A program made the translations under genes and the position numbers. This document shows, piece by piece, positions 17,292 to 25,471 of a DNA stretch of 64,000 nucleotides. The first letter of the stretch is position 1, and each line of letters starts with the position of its first letter. Source of the DNA: Actinomyces slackii. Lineage in GTDB: Bacteria; Actinomycetota; Actinomycetes; Actinomycetales; Actinomycetaceae. Under the pieces are notes generated by a model that saw only the letters and a program-made list of their open reading frames with translations, was not told the DNA's origin and ran no database searches. The stretch covers positions 3,100,001 through 3,164,000 of the forward strand of contig NZ_LR134363.1 in assembly GCF_900637295.1 (NCBI RefSeq), given 5' to 3'.

Positions 17292-17301
17292 GGGATCCGC
17301 A

Positions 17302-18810
17302 GTGAGCTCTGAGGACAGCCTGCCTCCCTCCATCGCCCCGGGCTCGGGCGCCAAGGGCGGTCGGCGCCGGCCGGAGGCTCGCCCGGACGGCGAGGCGCCC
17401 CCGCGCAGCATCGCGCCGCGCTCGCCGCGCCCCAAGCGGGATCAGGCGCCTGCTCCCAACGGGGCTCAGGCCGGCGCTTCGCCGTCGTCCAGCACGGGGC
17501 GCCCGCGGTCGGTGCCCGTCAGGCGATCGGTGTCCGAGGGCCCCGCTCGTCCCCGTCGGCCCGAGCCACGGCGTGAGGCCGAGTCGCAGCGTCAGCCCGA
17601 GCCACGGCGTCGGCCCGAGTCGCAGGCCCCCTCGGGCCGCAGTCGCGCCCGCTCCGGCTCCTCGGCGGTCCCCCTGAGCGGGGCCGGGGATGCCGATCAG
17701 CGGCTGGCCGCGCCGAGCCGGGACTCCTACCCGGTGGGGCGCCCCGCCGGGACGCAGGTGATGCCCGCGGGCCCGCGGCCCTCCCCCCAGGTCCTGCCAG
17801 ATCCGTCTGAGCCCCAGCGCCCCGGCCGGCCCCCGGGCCAGTCCCCCACTCCCGCCGGCCCCGGGCGGAGGCGGCGCGCGCTGAAGTGGGCGGGGATCGC
17901 CGTCGTCGTGCTGCTGGTCCTGGCGGTCGGGCGCGTGGGGTGGCTGTGGTACTCGGTCTCCTCCCAACTCCAGAGGGTCGAGGCCCTGTCCGGAGCGGAG
18001 GACACCCCCGGGGAGACCTGGCTCATCGTGGGCTCCGATGCCCGCGCCGACGGGCCCATCCAGGACGGCACCGAGGGGGCGCGCGCCGACTCGGTGATGC
18101 TGCTGCACCGCGCGGACAACGGGCAGGCGAGCCTGACCACCCTGCCGCGTGACACCTACGTGGAGATCCCCGACTACGGCGGGGAGAAGATCAACTCCGC
18201 CTACTCCATGGGCGGCCCGCAGCTGCTGGTGCGCACCGTGGAGTCGCTCTCGGGGCTGACCGTGGACCATTACGTCGAGGTCGGCATGGGCGGGGTCTCC
18301 CAGATGGTCGACGCCGTTGGCGGCGTGGAGGTCTGCATGGACTACGACGTCGACGACCCCGACTCCGGGTTGGTGTGGGACACCTCCCAGGGAACCTGCC
18401 AGACCGTGGACGGCACCAAGGCCCTGGCGTACGCGCGCATGCGCAAGGCGGACCCCACCGGGGACATCGGCCGGGGCCTGCGTCAGCGCGCGGTGATCTC
18501 CGCCGTGGTCTCCAAGGCGGCCTCGCCCTCCACGGTGATCAATTTTCCCCGGCAGGACGCGCTGGTCGACGCCGGCACCAATGCCCTGAGGGTGGAGCAG
18601 GAGGCCGGGGTGCTGGATCTGGCCCAGATGGTGCTGGCGTTCCGCTCGGCCTCGGGCGAGCAGATGACCGGGGCCCCGCCGATCGCCGACCCCGCCTACG
18701 AGCCCGGGGACATCGGGCAGGCGGTGCTTCTCCAGGACACCACCGCCCCGGACTTCTTCGCCAAGCTGCGCGACGGCACCCTGACGACCTCCGACTTCAA
18801 CCAGCCCTGA
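17302..18810 (+). CDS. LCP family protein with a long basic cytoplasmic tail
   Basis: A 502-residue LCP protein. Residues 1-190 are Pro/Arg/Ser-rich and disordered (SSSTGRPRSVPVRRSV and repeated RRPE/RREAESQRQ units) and would lie in the cytoplasm. A helix at about 193-213 (WAGIAVVVLLVLAVGRVGW) leads to an extracellular LCP domain with IVGSDARADG, ARADSVMLLHRAD, TLPRDTYVEIP, KINSAYSMGG and AYARMRKADPTGDIGR. The tail could be a Ser/Thr-kinase target or a scaffold, which is inference. The GTG at 17302 has GAGGGATCC upstream. Its TGA at 18808-18810 abuts the palindromic repeat. Confidence 0.92.
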   Translation: MSSEDSLPPSIAPGSGAKGGRRRPEARPDGEAPPRSIAPRSPRPKRDQAPAPNGAQAGASPSSSTGRPRSVPVRRSVSEGPARPRRPEPRREAESQRQPEPRRRPESQAPSGRSRARSGSSAVPLSGAGDADQRLAAPSRDSYPVGRPAGTQVMPAGPRPSPQVLPDPSEPQRPGRPPGQSPTPAGPGRRRRALKWAGIAVVVLLVLAVGRVGWLWYSVSSQLQRVEALSGAEDTPGETWLIVGSDARADGPIQDGTEGARADSVMLLHRADNGQASLTTLPRDTYVEIPDYGGEKINSAYSMGGPQLLVRTVESLSGLTVDHYVEVGMGGVSQMVDAVGGVEVCMDYDVDDPDSGLVWDTSQGTCQTVDGTKALAYARMRKADPTGDIGRGLRQRAVISAVVSKAASPSTVINFPRQDALVDAGTNALRVEQEAGVLDLAQMVLAFRSASGEQMTGAPPIADPAYEPGDIGQAVLLQDTTAPDFFAKLRDGTLTTSDFNQP

Positions 18811-18892
18811 CTCCGCCAATTTGCGTGAGTTCGTACTTTTCCGGGCCCGGAAAAGTACGAACTCACGCAAATTGGCGGAGTGACGGGGTCAG
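18806..18892. repeat. 87-bp repeat with a 72-bp perfect palindrome, copy 1
   Basis: Identical over 87 bp to 20033-20119 and in the same orientation. The perfect palindrome spans 18810-18881, begins ACTCCGCCAATTTGCG and is centred on CCGGGCCCGG. Stop codons of the two convergent genes fall exactly at its ends (18808-18810 and 18889-18891). It can act as a strong bidirectional terminator. Its duplication around one gene suggests mobility. Confidence 0.9.
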
Positions 18893-19932
18893 GGCAGGAG
18901 CCCGGGCACCGGGTGAAGGTTCGCCACGATCTTGTCCGGGAAGACCTGCATGAGCGCATCGACCACAGGCTCGACGGCGGCCACCTCCCGCCACACGAAG
19001 CGCAGCACCGTCCCCAGGCGCCGCAAGTCGTCCTCGCGCATCTTCTCCTGGGCCAGGACACGCCCGTCACGCGCCTCATACTTCATGAGCCCATCGGCCT
19101 CCACGAAGATCGCCAGCGCCGGCCAGGCGATATCCACGCGGTAGTAACCGCGATCCCCGGTCACGCGCAGCTGCAGGACCGGCGGTGGGAAGCCCGCCTG
19201 GAGGATCACCCATCGCAACGCGGACTCCAGCGGGCTCTCTGACCGGGCCGAGGCGTGCTCCAGGATCGTCTCGGCGCGCCGTCGTCCTCGACGTGCCCGA
19301 TGGCGGGCCAGGCAAGCCCTGAGCTCGGAGCGCGCCTTCTTCTCCGCCCGACGGAACCGGGGGCTCTCCGGGTCCTCGCTCCCACTGGCCAGGGCGCATC
19401 GGCGCAGATATCCGTCGACGACGACCAGCGCATCCCGGGGGTGGAGGTCGAGCGCGCAATCGATAACCGTGCGCTGCAGAGCGGTGACTCTCAGGCCGTC
19501 GATGACCACCACCTCATGGTCCTCGAGATGCTGGACCCTGCGCCGGTGGACCGTGCGGCGCCCCGGGCGAATCTGCGCGGCGTCAGGCCGCTCATCCGCC
19601 GGGGAGGCGGACGGGTAGTCCACGACGGGATAGGCGTAGGTCACGCGGTGGGGAGTGCGGCGCTGGACCGTGGTGATGTCGGGCTCGGCCTCCCACAGCG
19701 GCAGCCCATGAATGTGGGCCGCGGCCTCATGGGAGAGAACGGCGTCGGTGCGCGAGCAGTGCAGGGCCGCCTCACAGCGTGCGCGGGTGACCTGCTGCTT
19801 GAGTCGCCATGTGGGCTGGGCGGGGTCGAGCGGCGCGATGTAGGCGCCGTCGCGGATCTTGAGCTTGGTGGTGGGGGCGGGCTGGTGAGAGCCCGGGTAG
19901 GACGAGGAGAAGGACATGCCGGTGGAAGTCAT
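18889..19932 (-). CDS. AbiEi/DUF559-like protein with a predicted PD-(D/E)xK nuclease domain
   Basis: A 347-residue protein. The N-terminal 150 residues resemble the wHTH region of AbiEi-like or transcriptional-regulator proteins (LSHEAAAHIHGLPLW, then RVTALQRTVIDCALDLHP). The C-terminal 110 residues match the Vsr/DUF559 nuclease pattern: SPLESALRWVILQAG, RVDIAWPALAIFVEADG with the D...E-x-D triad, then LAQEKMREDDLRRLG. No partner gene is adjacent. The ATG at 19932 is preferred: a CATAGT lies 6 nt upstream, and any start at 20097 would translate the palindrome itself. It is framed by identical 87-bp repeats. Function is unknown; defence is a guess. Confidence 0.78.
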   Translation of the reverse strand: MTSTGMSFSSSYPGSHQPAPTTKLKIRDGAYIAPLDPAQPTWRLKQQVTRARCEAALHCSRTDAVLSHEAAAHIHGLPLWEAEPDITTVQRRTPHRVTYAYPVVDYPSASPADERPDAAQIRPGRRTVHRRRVQHLEDHEVVVIDGLRVTALQRTVIDCALDLHPRDALVVVDGYLRRCALASGSEDPESPRFRRAEKKARSELRACLARHRARRGRRRAETILEHASARSESPLESALRWVILQAGFPPPVLQLRVTGDRGYYRVDIAWPALAIFVEADGLMKYEARDGRVLAQEKMREDDLRRLGTVLRFVWREVAAVEPVVDALMQVFPDKIVANLHPVPGLLP

Positions 19933-20032
19933 GCCAGCACTATGGGCAGGGACCTGCTGGGTCTGCCACGGCGTCAGAGCGGCCCTGTGGAGGCGGCAGA
20001 CGATCTCCTCCCCTGTGGAAACCAACTCCCCT

Positions 20033-20119
20033 CCTGACTCCGCCAATTTGCGTGAGTTCGTACTTTTCCGGGCCCGGAAAAGTACGAACTCACGCAAATT
20101 GGCGGAGTGACGGGGTCAG
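20033..20119. repeat. 87-bp repeat with a 72-bp perfect palindrome, copy 2
   Basis: Direct repeat of 18806-18892, 1227 bp away. The palindrome spans 20037-20108. The galE stop codon (20116-20118) falls in the same position within the repeat as the stop of the nuclease-like gene does in copy 1. Confidence 0.9.
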
Positions 20120-21102
20120 AAGTGCGGCCGCGCGGGATCGGCCTGCCAGGCCGAGTAGGAGGAGGCGACGATGTCGTCGAGATCGTGCTCGGCCCTCCAG
20201 CCCAGAACGCGCCCGATGCGCTCGGCGTTGCCGATGAGCTGGGGCGGGTCGCCGGCGCGGCGCTCCAGCTCCTCGGGCCGCAGGTCCAGCCCGGTGGCGG
20301 CGATGACTCGATCAACGACCTCGCGCACCGAGGAGCCGGCGCCGGTGCCCACGTTGAAGACGTGCTCGGCCATCTCCCCTCCCCCAGCCAGATAGTCCAG
20401 CGCGGCGATATGGGCCGAGGCCAGGTCCTTGACGTGGATGTAGTCGCGGATGCAGGTGCCATCCGGAGTGGGGTAGTCGGTGCCGAAGATCTTGGGCGTC
20501 TCGCCCCGCGAGAGCCGGTCGAGCACCATGGGGATGAGGTTGAGGGTGGCCATATCCCCCAGGTCGTCCCATCCCGCGCCGGCGACGTTGAAGTACCGCA
20601 GGCCCGCCCAGCGCAGGCCCCAGGCTCGCTCGGCATCCGCCATCATCCACTCGCCGATGAGCTTGGTCTCGCCGTAGGGGTTGATGGGGTGGCACTCGAT
20701 GTCCTCGGGGACCACCTCGACGGGCGGCATGCCGTAGACGGCGGCCGAGGAGGAGAAGATCATCTGGTTGACCTCGGCGGCCTCCATGGCCGCGAGCATA
20801 TTCGCCAGGCCCCCGACGTTCTGCTGGTAGTACCAGGCTGGGCGGGCCACCGACTCCCCCACCTGCTTGCGCGCGGCGAAGTGGATGACGGCGGTGACGC
20901 CGTGCTGGCGCATGAGGCCGGTCAGCGCCTCGGTGGCCTTACCGGAGGCGACGTCGAGCTCGACCAGTGCTGCTCCTGCCACCCGGTCCGGGGTCCCGTA
21001 GGAGAGGTCATCGACCACGACCACCTCCTCTCCTCGCTCGACCAGGAGCCTGACCACATGGGCGCCGATATAGCCTGCGCCGCCGGCAACGAGAATGCTC
21101 AT
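20116..21102 (-). CDS. galE: UDP-glucose 4-epimerase
   Basis: A 328-residue short-chain dehydrogenase-type epimerase interconverting UDP-glucose and UDP-galactose. NAD is bound by VAGGAGYIGAHVVRLL. The catalytic pair is Tyr and Lys in NPYGETK, with the Ser in FSSSAAVYG. NVGTGAGSSVREVVDRV is the sugar-side segment. Full length. The ATG at 21102 lies 6 nt after TAGGAT (leaderless). It probably supplies UDP-Gal for the surface glycans encoded nearby. The 348-bp gap upstream (21103-21450) holds no recognisable gene. Confidence 0.93.
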   Translation of the reverse strand: MSILVAGGAGYIGAHVVRLLVERGEEVVVVDDLSYGTPDRVAGAALVELDVASGKATEALTGLMRQHGVTAVIHFAARKQVGESVARPAWYYQQNVGGLANMLAAMEAAEVNQMIFSSSAAVYGMPPVEVVPEDIECHPINPYGETKLIGEWMMADAERAWGLRWAGLRYFNVAGAGWDDLGDMATLNLIPMVLDRLSRGETPKIFGTDYPTPDGTCIRDYIHVKDLASAHIAALDYLAGGGEMAEHVFNVGTGAGSSVREVVDRVIAATGLDLRPEELERRAGDPPQLIGNAERIGRVLGWRAEHDLDDIVASSYSAWQADPARPHF

Positions 21103-21108
21103 GCCGCC

Positions 21109-21114
21109 ATCCTA
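21109..21114 (-). promoter_or_regulatory. Leaderless -10 box of galE
   Basis: TAGGAT on the minus strand, 6 nt before the ATG. Confidence 0.65.
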
Positions 21115-21450
21115 ACAACGAACACACCCGAACAGAAAGGTTCGATTCCGAACATCACACGGTCGACGCCGTCGCACCGGCCCACGCAGAAGACGGTTCC
21201 AGGCCGCACGGCAGCAGTCCTCCGAGGCGGGTCCGCCTCACCCGCCGCCGGCACCCAGTCGCGAGATGTGCCCCACCTCTCTCCGGCTCGCACTCCGAGC
21301 GAGGTACTCCGCACCCACCCAGCGGGATATCGTGGGAGCACGACACCCCCCAGGCCTCTGGTACACGCCCAAATCGGGGGGTCTTTCTCTATTCAGCAGC
21401 ACCGAGCAGTGTCCCCGTCACAGCACGGCTCACAGCGGGAGAACGCCGCC

Positions 21451-21990
21451 TCACCGCTGCGCCATACCACCCTCCCCCGCGCGGCGCTCGCGCAGGGCGG
21501 CGCCCTTGGCGTGGGCGACCTCGGCCAGGTCCGCCTGGAAGTCCCGCATGGCCTGGCGCAGGCGCGCCGCCTCCTCCCCCTGCCCCGCGGCCAGGATGCG
21601 CACCGCCAGCAGCCCGGCGTTGCGCGCCCCGCCGATGGAGACCGTGGCCACGGGAACGCCCGCGGGCATCTGCACGATGGACAGCAGCGAGTCCATCCCA
21701 TCCAGGTGCTTGAGCGGCACGGGCACCCCGATGACCGGCAGCTCGGTGACCGCCGCCAGCATGCCGGGCAGATGGGCCGCGCCCCCCGCCCCGGCGATGA
21801 TGACGCGCAGGCCCCGCTCGGCGGCCTGCCGCCCATAATCGATCATCTCGGTGGGCATGCGGTGGGCGGAGACGACGTCGGCCTCGTAGGCCACCCCGAA
21901 CTCCTCCAGGGCCCGGGCCGCGGCCTCCATCACCGGCCAGTCCGAGTCCGATCCCATGACGACGCCGACCGCCGGCTGAGTCTCACTCAT
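21451..21990 (-). CDS. purE: N5-carboxyaminoimidazole ribonucleotide mutase
   Basis: A 179-residue class I PurE that converts N5-CAIR to CAIR in purine synthesis. Motifs: [14 protein letters not shown] (phosphate loop), [24 protein letters not shown] and [19 protein letters not shown]. The length is normal with a slightly extended polar C terminus. It follows purK by 65 bp in the same direction, so the two steps from AIR are coexpressed. Confidence 0.95.
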   Translation of the reverse strand: MSETQPAVGVVMGSDSDWPVMEAAARALEEFGVAYEADVVSAHRMPTEMIDYGRQAAERGLRVIIAGAGGAAHLPGMLAAVTELPVIGVPVPLKHLDGMDSLLSIVQMPAGVPVATVSIGGARNAGLLAVRILAAGQGEEAARLRQAMRDFQADLAEVAHAKGAALRERRAGEGGMAQR

Positions 21991-22055
21991 CCCTCATTCC
22001 TTTCCTCGCGGGCCGCTGCGGCCCGATCACTGCGCCTCCAGCCGGCGGAGCGGCC

Positions 22056-23423
22056 TCAGGCCTGTCCGCCCAGGATCGCCGCCACCTCGCGCAGGCGCTC
22101 GATGGCCTCCCCGGCCCGATGGGGGTCGTCAAGCGCCATGGAGACATGCCCCAGCTTGCGCCCGGGCCTCCAGTCCTTGCCGTAGAGGTGGATGCTCGCC
22201 GCCGGCTCGGCCGCCATGGCCCGGGCCACGGCGCCCTGCCCCGGCTGGCCGGCACCGCCGATGACGTTGACCATCACCGTCGTGGGGGCCACCGCGGCCC
22301 CCGACCCCAGCGGCAGGTCCAGAACCGCCCGCAGGTGCTGGGCGAACTGGCTGGTCACCGCCCCGTCCTGCGTCCAGTGCCCCGAGTTGTGGGGGCGCAT
22401 CGCCAGCTCGTTGATGTAGAGGCGGGTGGGCTCCCCGAAGCGCTCGACGGCGAAGAGCTCGACGGCCAGCACTCCGGTGACCCCGAAGCGCTCGGCCACC
22501 TCCCGCCCGATCGCCTCAGCCTCGTCGGCGGCCCCTGAGTCCAGGCCCGGCGCCGGGGCGATGACCTCGGCGCACATACCGTTCTCCTGGAGGGTCTGCG
22601 CCACGGGCCAGGCCTCCACCTGCCCGCTGGGGCTGCGGGCGATGAGCACCGCCAGCTCACGGGTGAAGGGGATGGCCTGCTCCACCAGGAGGCTGCTCAC
22701 CGCTCCCCCGCCCAGGCTTCCCCCTCCTCCGGCCGACGGCGCCTGGGCCGGCTCACCGGCGGGGCCCTGTCGGTCAGCGGAGCCCTGCTGGCCATCGGGG
22801 TCGGGCGAGCCGGCAGCGGAGGCTGCCTCGAACTGCGAGCCGGTCTCCGCTGCGGCCTGTGAGCCGACGGCGCCCGCGGCGGCCACCGCGGCCAGCCAGG
22901 AGGCCGCCTCCCCCTCCTCCAGGGCCTCCCGACCGTGCACCAGCAGCACGCCGTGCCCGTCGTAGCCCCCGCGCGGGGTCTTGAGCACCACCGGCCAACC
23001 GTGCTCGGCGGCGAAGGAGGCGATGGCCTCGGCCATCTGCTCGGCGCTGCCGGCGACCTGGGCCCAGGCGGGCTGGGGCAGCCCCGCCGCCTCCATGGCG
23101 CGCCGCATGGCGAGCTTGTCACGCGCCAGCTCCAGGGCGCGCGGAGTGGGCTGAACGCTGACGCCCTCGCCCTGGAGGGTCTCCAGCAGCGCGGAGTCCT
23201 GATGCTCATGCTCGAAGGTGAGCACCTGCGCGCCGTCGACCAGGGCCCGCACCGCGGCCTCGTCGTCGGCCGCCCCCACCGGGGCGTCCACGGTGACCTG
23301 CCCGGCCGAGCCGTCGGCGGCCTCGACCAGCACCCGCAGCCCCAGCCCCAGGGCCGATGCCTCCTCCTGCATCATGCGGGCCAGCTGCCCGCCTCCCACC
23401 ACGGCAACGATCGGTGTGCTCAC
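22056..23423 (-). CDS. purK: N5-carboxyaminoimidazole ribonucleotide synthase with an internal low-complexity insert
   Basis: A 455-residue ATP-grasp enzyme that carboxylates AIR with bicarbonate and ATP. Motifs: VVGGGQLARMM, FEHEHQDSALLE, LKTPRGGYDGHGV, LLVEQAIPFTRELAV, NELAMRPHNSGHWTQDGAVTSQF split over the catalytic core. Typical PurK is near 380 residues. The excess is an Ala/Gly/Pro/Gln-rich insert from about 182 to 242 (AAAETGSQFEAAS to SAGGGGSLGGG) in the ATP-grasp domain. The start is GTG at 23423, 7 nt after TAGCCT; the longer reading from 23681 has no similarity. Confidence 0.93.
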   Translation of the reverse strand: MSTPIVAVVGGGQLARMMQEEASALGLGLRVLVEAADGSAGQVTVDAPVGAADDEAAVRALVDGAQVLTFEHEHQDSALLETLQGEGVSVQPTPRALELARDKLAMRRAMEAAGLPQPAWAQVAGSAEQMAEAIASFAAEHGWPVVLKTPRGGYDGHGVLLVHGREALEEGEAASWLAAVAAAGAVGSQAAAETGSQFEAASAAGSPDPDGQQGSADRQGPAGEPAQAPSAGGGGSLGGGAVSSLLVEQAIPFTRELAVLIARSPSGQVEAWPVAQTLQENGMCAEVIAPAPGLDSGAADEAEAIGREVAERFGVTGVLAVELFAVERFGEPTRLYINELAMRPHNSGHWTQDGAVTSQFAQHLRAVLDLPLGSGAAVAPTTVMVNVIGGAGQPGQGAVARAMAAEPAASIHLYGKDWRPGRKLGHVSMALDDPHRAGEAIERLREVAAILGGQA

Positions 23424-23430
23424 ACCGCCT

Positions 23431-23436
23431 AGGCTA
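23431..23436 (-). promoter_or_regulatory. Leaderless -10 box of purK
   Basis: TAGCCT on the minus strand with 7 nt before the GTG at 23423. Confidence 0.6.
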
Positions 23437-23519
23437 CCCGCTGCCGCCCCCGCCCCCGATGGTGGAAACAACCATCGCCGCGCGGCCCGGCTCGTGGACG
23501 GATCCCCCTTCCGTCCCAC

Positions 23520-23525
23520 TAAGGT
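23520..23525 (+). promoter_or_regulatory. Leaderless -10 box of the membrane glycosyltransferase gene
   Basis: TAAGGT with 7 nt before the GTG at 23533. Confidence 0.5.
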
Positions 23526-23532
23526 GTGGCGG

Positions 23533-24732
23533 GTGAAGAAGGTGAGGAATTCGCGCACCGGCCAGGTGCTGGCCGTCTGGGCGGCGGCCACCGCCCTGAG
23601 CTTCATCATCCTGCGCCTGGGCGCCCAGGACACCCCTGCCACGAACTGGGGGCAGGCCGCCCCGAGCTGGCTGGAGCACATGGCCTTCTGGGACGCGGGC
23701 TGGTATGAGCGCGTCAGCCGGGAGGGCTACCCCGAGACGCTTCCCACCGACCCCTCGGGCAGGGTCTCGCAGAACACCTGGGCCTTCATGCCGCTCCTGC
23801 CCGCCCTGGCCGGGGCGCTGGGATGGACGGGGTGGTCCTTCTACGCCTGCGCGGCGCTGGTCGCCATCATCGCCTCCGCCGGCGCCGCCGTGGTCATGGA
23901 CCGCTGGCTGGCCCCCCGCACGGGACCGACCGCCTCCCTGTGGGGGGTGGCGATCCTGTGGACCTCCCCCTGCGCGGCGATCCTCCAGGTTCCCTACGCC
24001 GAGTCGCTGGGCCTGCTGCTGGTGGGCGCGACCCTCATGCTGGCCGATCGGGGACGGGCGCTGACGGCGATACCCTTCGCCGTCCTGGCCGCCTTCGCCC
24101 GTCCGGTCGGGGTGCCCCTGGGGGCGGCCCTGTGCTTGTGGTGGGCCTTCGAGGAGGCGCGCGCACGGGGATGGGTCCCCCACCACTGGTACTCCCGCCT
24201 CCTGCCCACCCACACGCCGACCAGTGCCGGGCAGCATCCGCGCCTGGCCATCCTGGCCCTGACCACCTGCGCCGCGGCCCTGAGCTGGCCGGTCATCGCC
24301 TGGGCGACCACGGGCCGGATGGACGCCTACACGGCCACCGAGACCTCCTGGCGGGGCGAGCACCTCATGCCCTTCACCCCCTGGCTCGTCCGCTCCCAGT
24401 GGTGGGTGGGGGCGCACCTGGGCTGGATGCTCGTGCTGGCGGTCCTCGCCCTTGCCGCACTGGTCCTGACCTCGCGCTCCCTGCGCACCCTGGGGGCACC
24501 GGCATGGTTCTGGTGCGCGGGCTACATGCTCTACCTGCTGGCCTTCTTCGATCCGACGACGTCGCTCTTCCGCCTGCTGCTGCCCCTGGCCCCCCTTGCC
24601 TGGGCCGCCGCCCAGGCGGCGGGCTCCACGCGCCGTCGCCTGGCCGTCATCGCGGCCGGCGTGGTGGGCCAACTGCTGTGGGTCTCCTGGGTGTGGGACC
24701 TGGGCTCGATCTCGATCCGCTGGGTGCCGTGA
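23533..24732 (+). CDS. Polytopic membrane mannosyltransferase-like protein
   Basis: A 399-residue membrane protein with about nine or ten helices. The first extracytoplasmic loop contains FWDAGWYERVSREGYP, the acidic/aromatic signature of PIG-V-type and GT-C mannosyltransferases that use lipid-phosphate donors. A second polar loop follows around TATETSWRGEHLMPFTPW. No soluble domain is present. The GTG at 23533 is favoured by spacing from TAAGGT; GTG codons at 23524 and 23542 are alternatives. It is divergent from purK and followed by a GtcA-like gene, which fits transfer of a lipid-linked sugar outside the cell. Confidence 0.78.
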   Translation: MKKVRNSRTGQVLAVWAAATALSFIILRLGAQDTPATNWGQAAPSWLEHMAFWDAGWYERVSREGYPETLPTDPSGRVSQNTWAFMPLLPALAGALGWTGWSFYACAALVAIIASAGAAVVMDRWLAPRTGPTASLWGVAILWTSPCAAILQVPYAESLGLLLVGATLMLADRGRALTAIPFAVLAAFARPVGVPLGAALCLWWAFEEARARGWVPHHWYSRLLPTHTPTSAGQHPRLAILALTTCAAALSWPVIAWATTGRMDAYTATETSWRGEHLMPFTPWLVRSQWWVGAHLGWMLVLAVLALAALVLTSRSLRTLGAPAWFWCAGYMLYLLAFFDPTTSLFRLLLPLAPLAWAAAQAAGSTRRRLAVIAAGVVGQLLWVSWVWDLGSISIRWVP

Positions 24733-24788
24733 TGACACGGGGAGCACACCCCAATGATCGGGTCGTCCCACAATTCACTCAAAGTCAA

Positions 24789-24794
24789 TAGGAT
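24789..24794 (+). promoter_or_regulatory. Leaderless -10 box of the GtcA-like gene
   Basis: TAGGAT with 7 nt before the ATG at 24802. Confidence 0.6.
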
Positions 24795-24801
24795 GCCCTC
24801 C

Positions 24802-25356
24802 ATGGCCGCTTCAACCACTGACCATCACCCGTCGCTCCGGGAGCGAATCAGGGCATGGGTCACGGAGTTCATGCAGTTCGGTCTGGTGGGAGCACTGGCC
24901 TTCGTGGTGGACGTCGGGCTGTTCAACCTGCTTCAGCACGGGCCCACCGGCATCCTGGCGGGCCACCCCAACACCTCGAATGCGGTGGCCGCGGCCACGG
25001 CGACCCTCTTCTCCTGGGTGGCCAACCGAATGTGGACCTACCGCGGCCGCACCCAGGAGAACACCGCCCGCGAGGCGCTCCTGTTCGCCTTCGCCAATGC
25101 GGGCGGAGTGCTCATCACCCAGTTCTGCCTGCTGTTCACCCACCACATCCTGGGGCTGTCCTCGCCCCTGGCGGACAACATCGCCGCCTATGTGGTGGGC
25201 TTCGGCCTGGCCACGGCATTCCGCTTCTTCTTCTACCACTACATCGTCTTCACCGGCGTCCCCGACGAGCCCGCCCAGGAGGGGGTCGTCGTGGGCGCGA
25301 GCCTGGGCGGCATCCCCGAGGAGTGGGATGAGGTCAATGACGGCATGCGCCGCTGA
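24802..25356 (+). CDS. GtcA/DPMS-flippase family membrane protein
   Basis: A 184-residue four-helix protein of the GtcA family, thought to help move polyprenyl-phosphate sugars across the membrane for wall glycosylation. Seen: FGLVGALAFVVDVGLFNLL, ATATLFSWVANRMWTYRGR (the conserved N-R-x-W-T-F/Y-like motif), ALLFAFANAGGVLITQFCLLF, and a last helix ending RFFFYHYIVF. The 40-residue tail is acidic. The start ATG at 24802 matches the TAGGAT box; a start at 24754 is less likely. Confidence 0.86.
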   Translation: MAASTTDHHPSLRERIRAWVTEFMQFGLVGALAFVVDVGLFNLLQHGPTGILAGHPNTSNAVAAATATLFSWVANRMWTYRGRTQENTAREALLFAFANAGGVLITQFCLLFTHHILGLSSPLADNIAAYVVGFGLATAFRFFFYHYIVFTGVPDEPAQEGVVVGASLGGIPEEWDEVNDGMRR

Positions 25357-25459
25357 GGCCCCGGTGCGGGCTCAGCACCCGTCACCCCGGGCCTGAGGGG
25401 TGCCCGATCCCACATGCCGGAGGGGACGCCTCTCACGGCGCAGGGCGGGGGCGGGCCCT

Positions 25460-25465
25460 TAGCCT
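25460..25465 (+). promoter_or_regulatory. Leaderless -10 box of the DedA gene
   Basis: TAGCCT with 6 nt before the GTG at 25472. Confidence 0.6.
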
Positions 25466-25471
25466 TGAACG

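Noticed and set aside
19933-20097. N-terminal extension of the nuclease-like gene
   Set aside because: Its first residues are encoded by the palindrome, and an equivalent peptide arises at the other copy, so it is an artefact of the repeat.
21103-21450. Possible small RNA or terminator in the gap before purE end
   Set aside because: Only a weak C6/G6 pairing with a long loop is present, and no gene ends at it on that strand.
22056-23681. PurK start at 23681
   Set aside because: The first 86 residues have no similarity, and the frame would run into the divergent gene; GTG 23423 starts at the first conserved strand.
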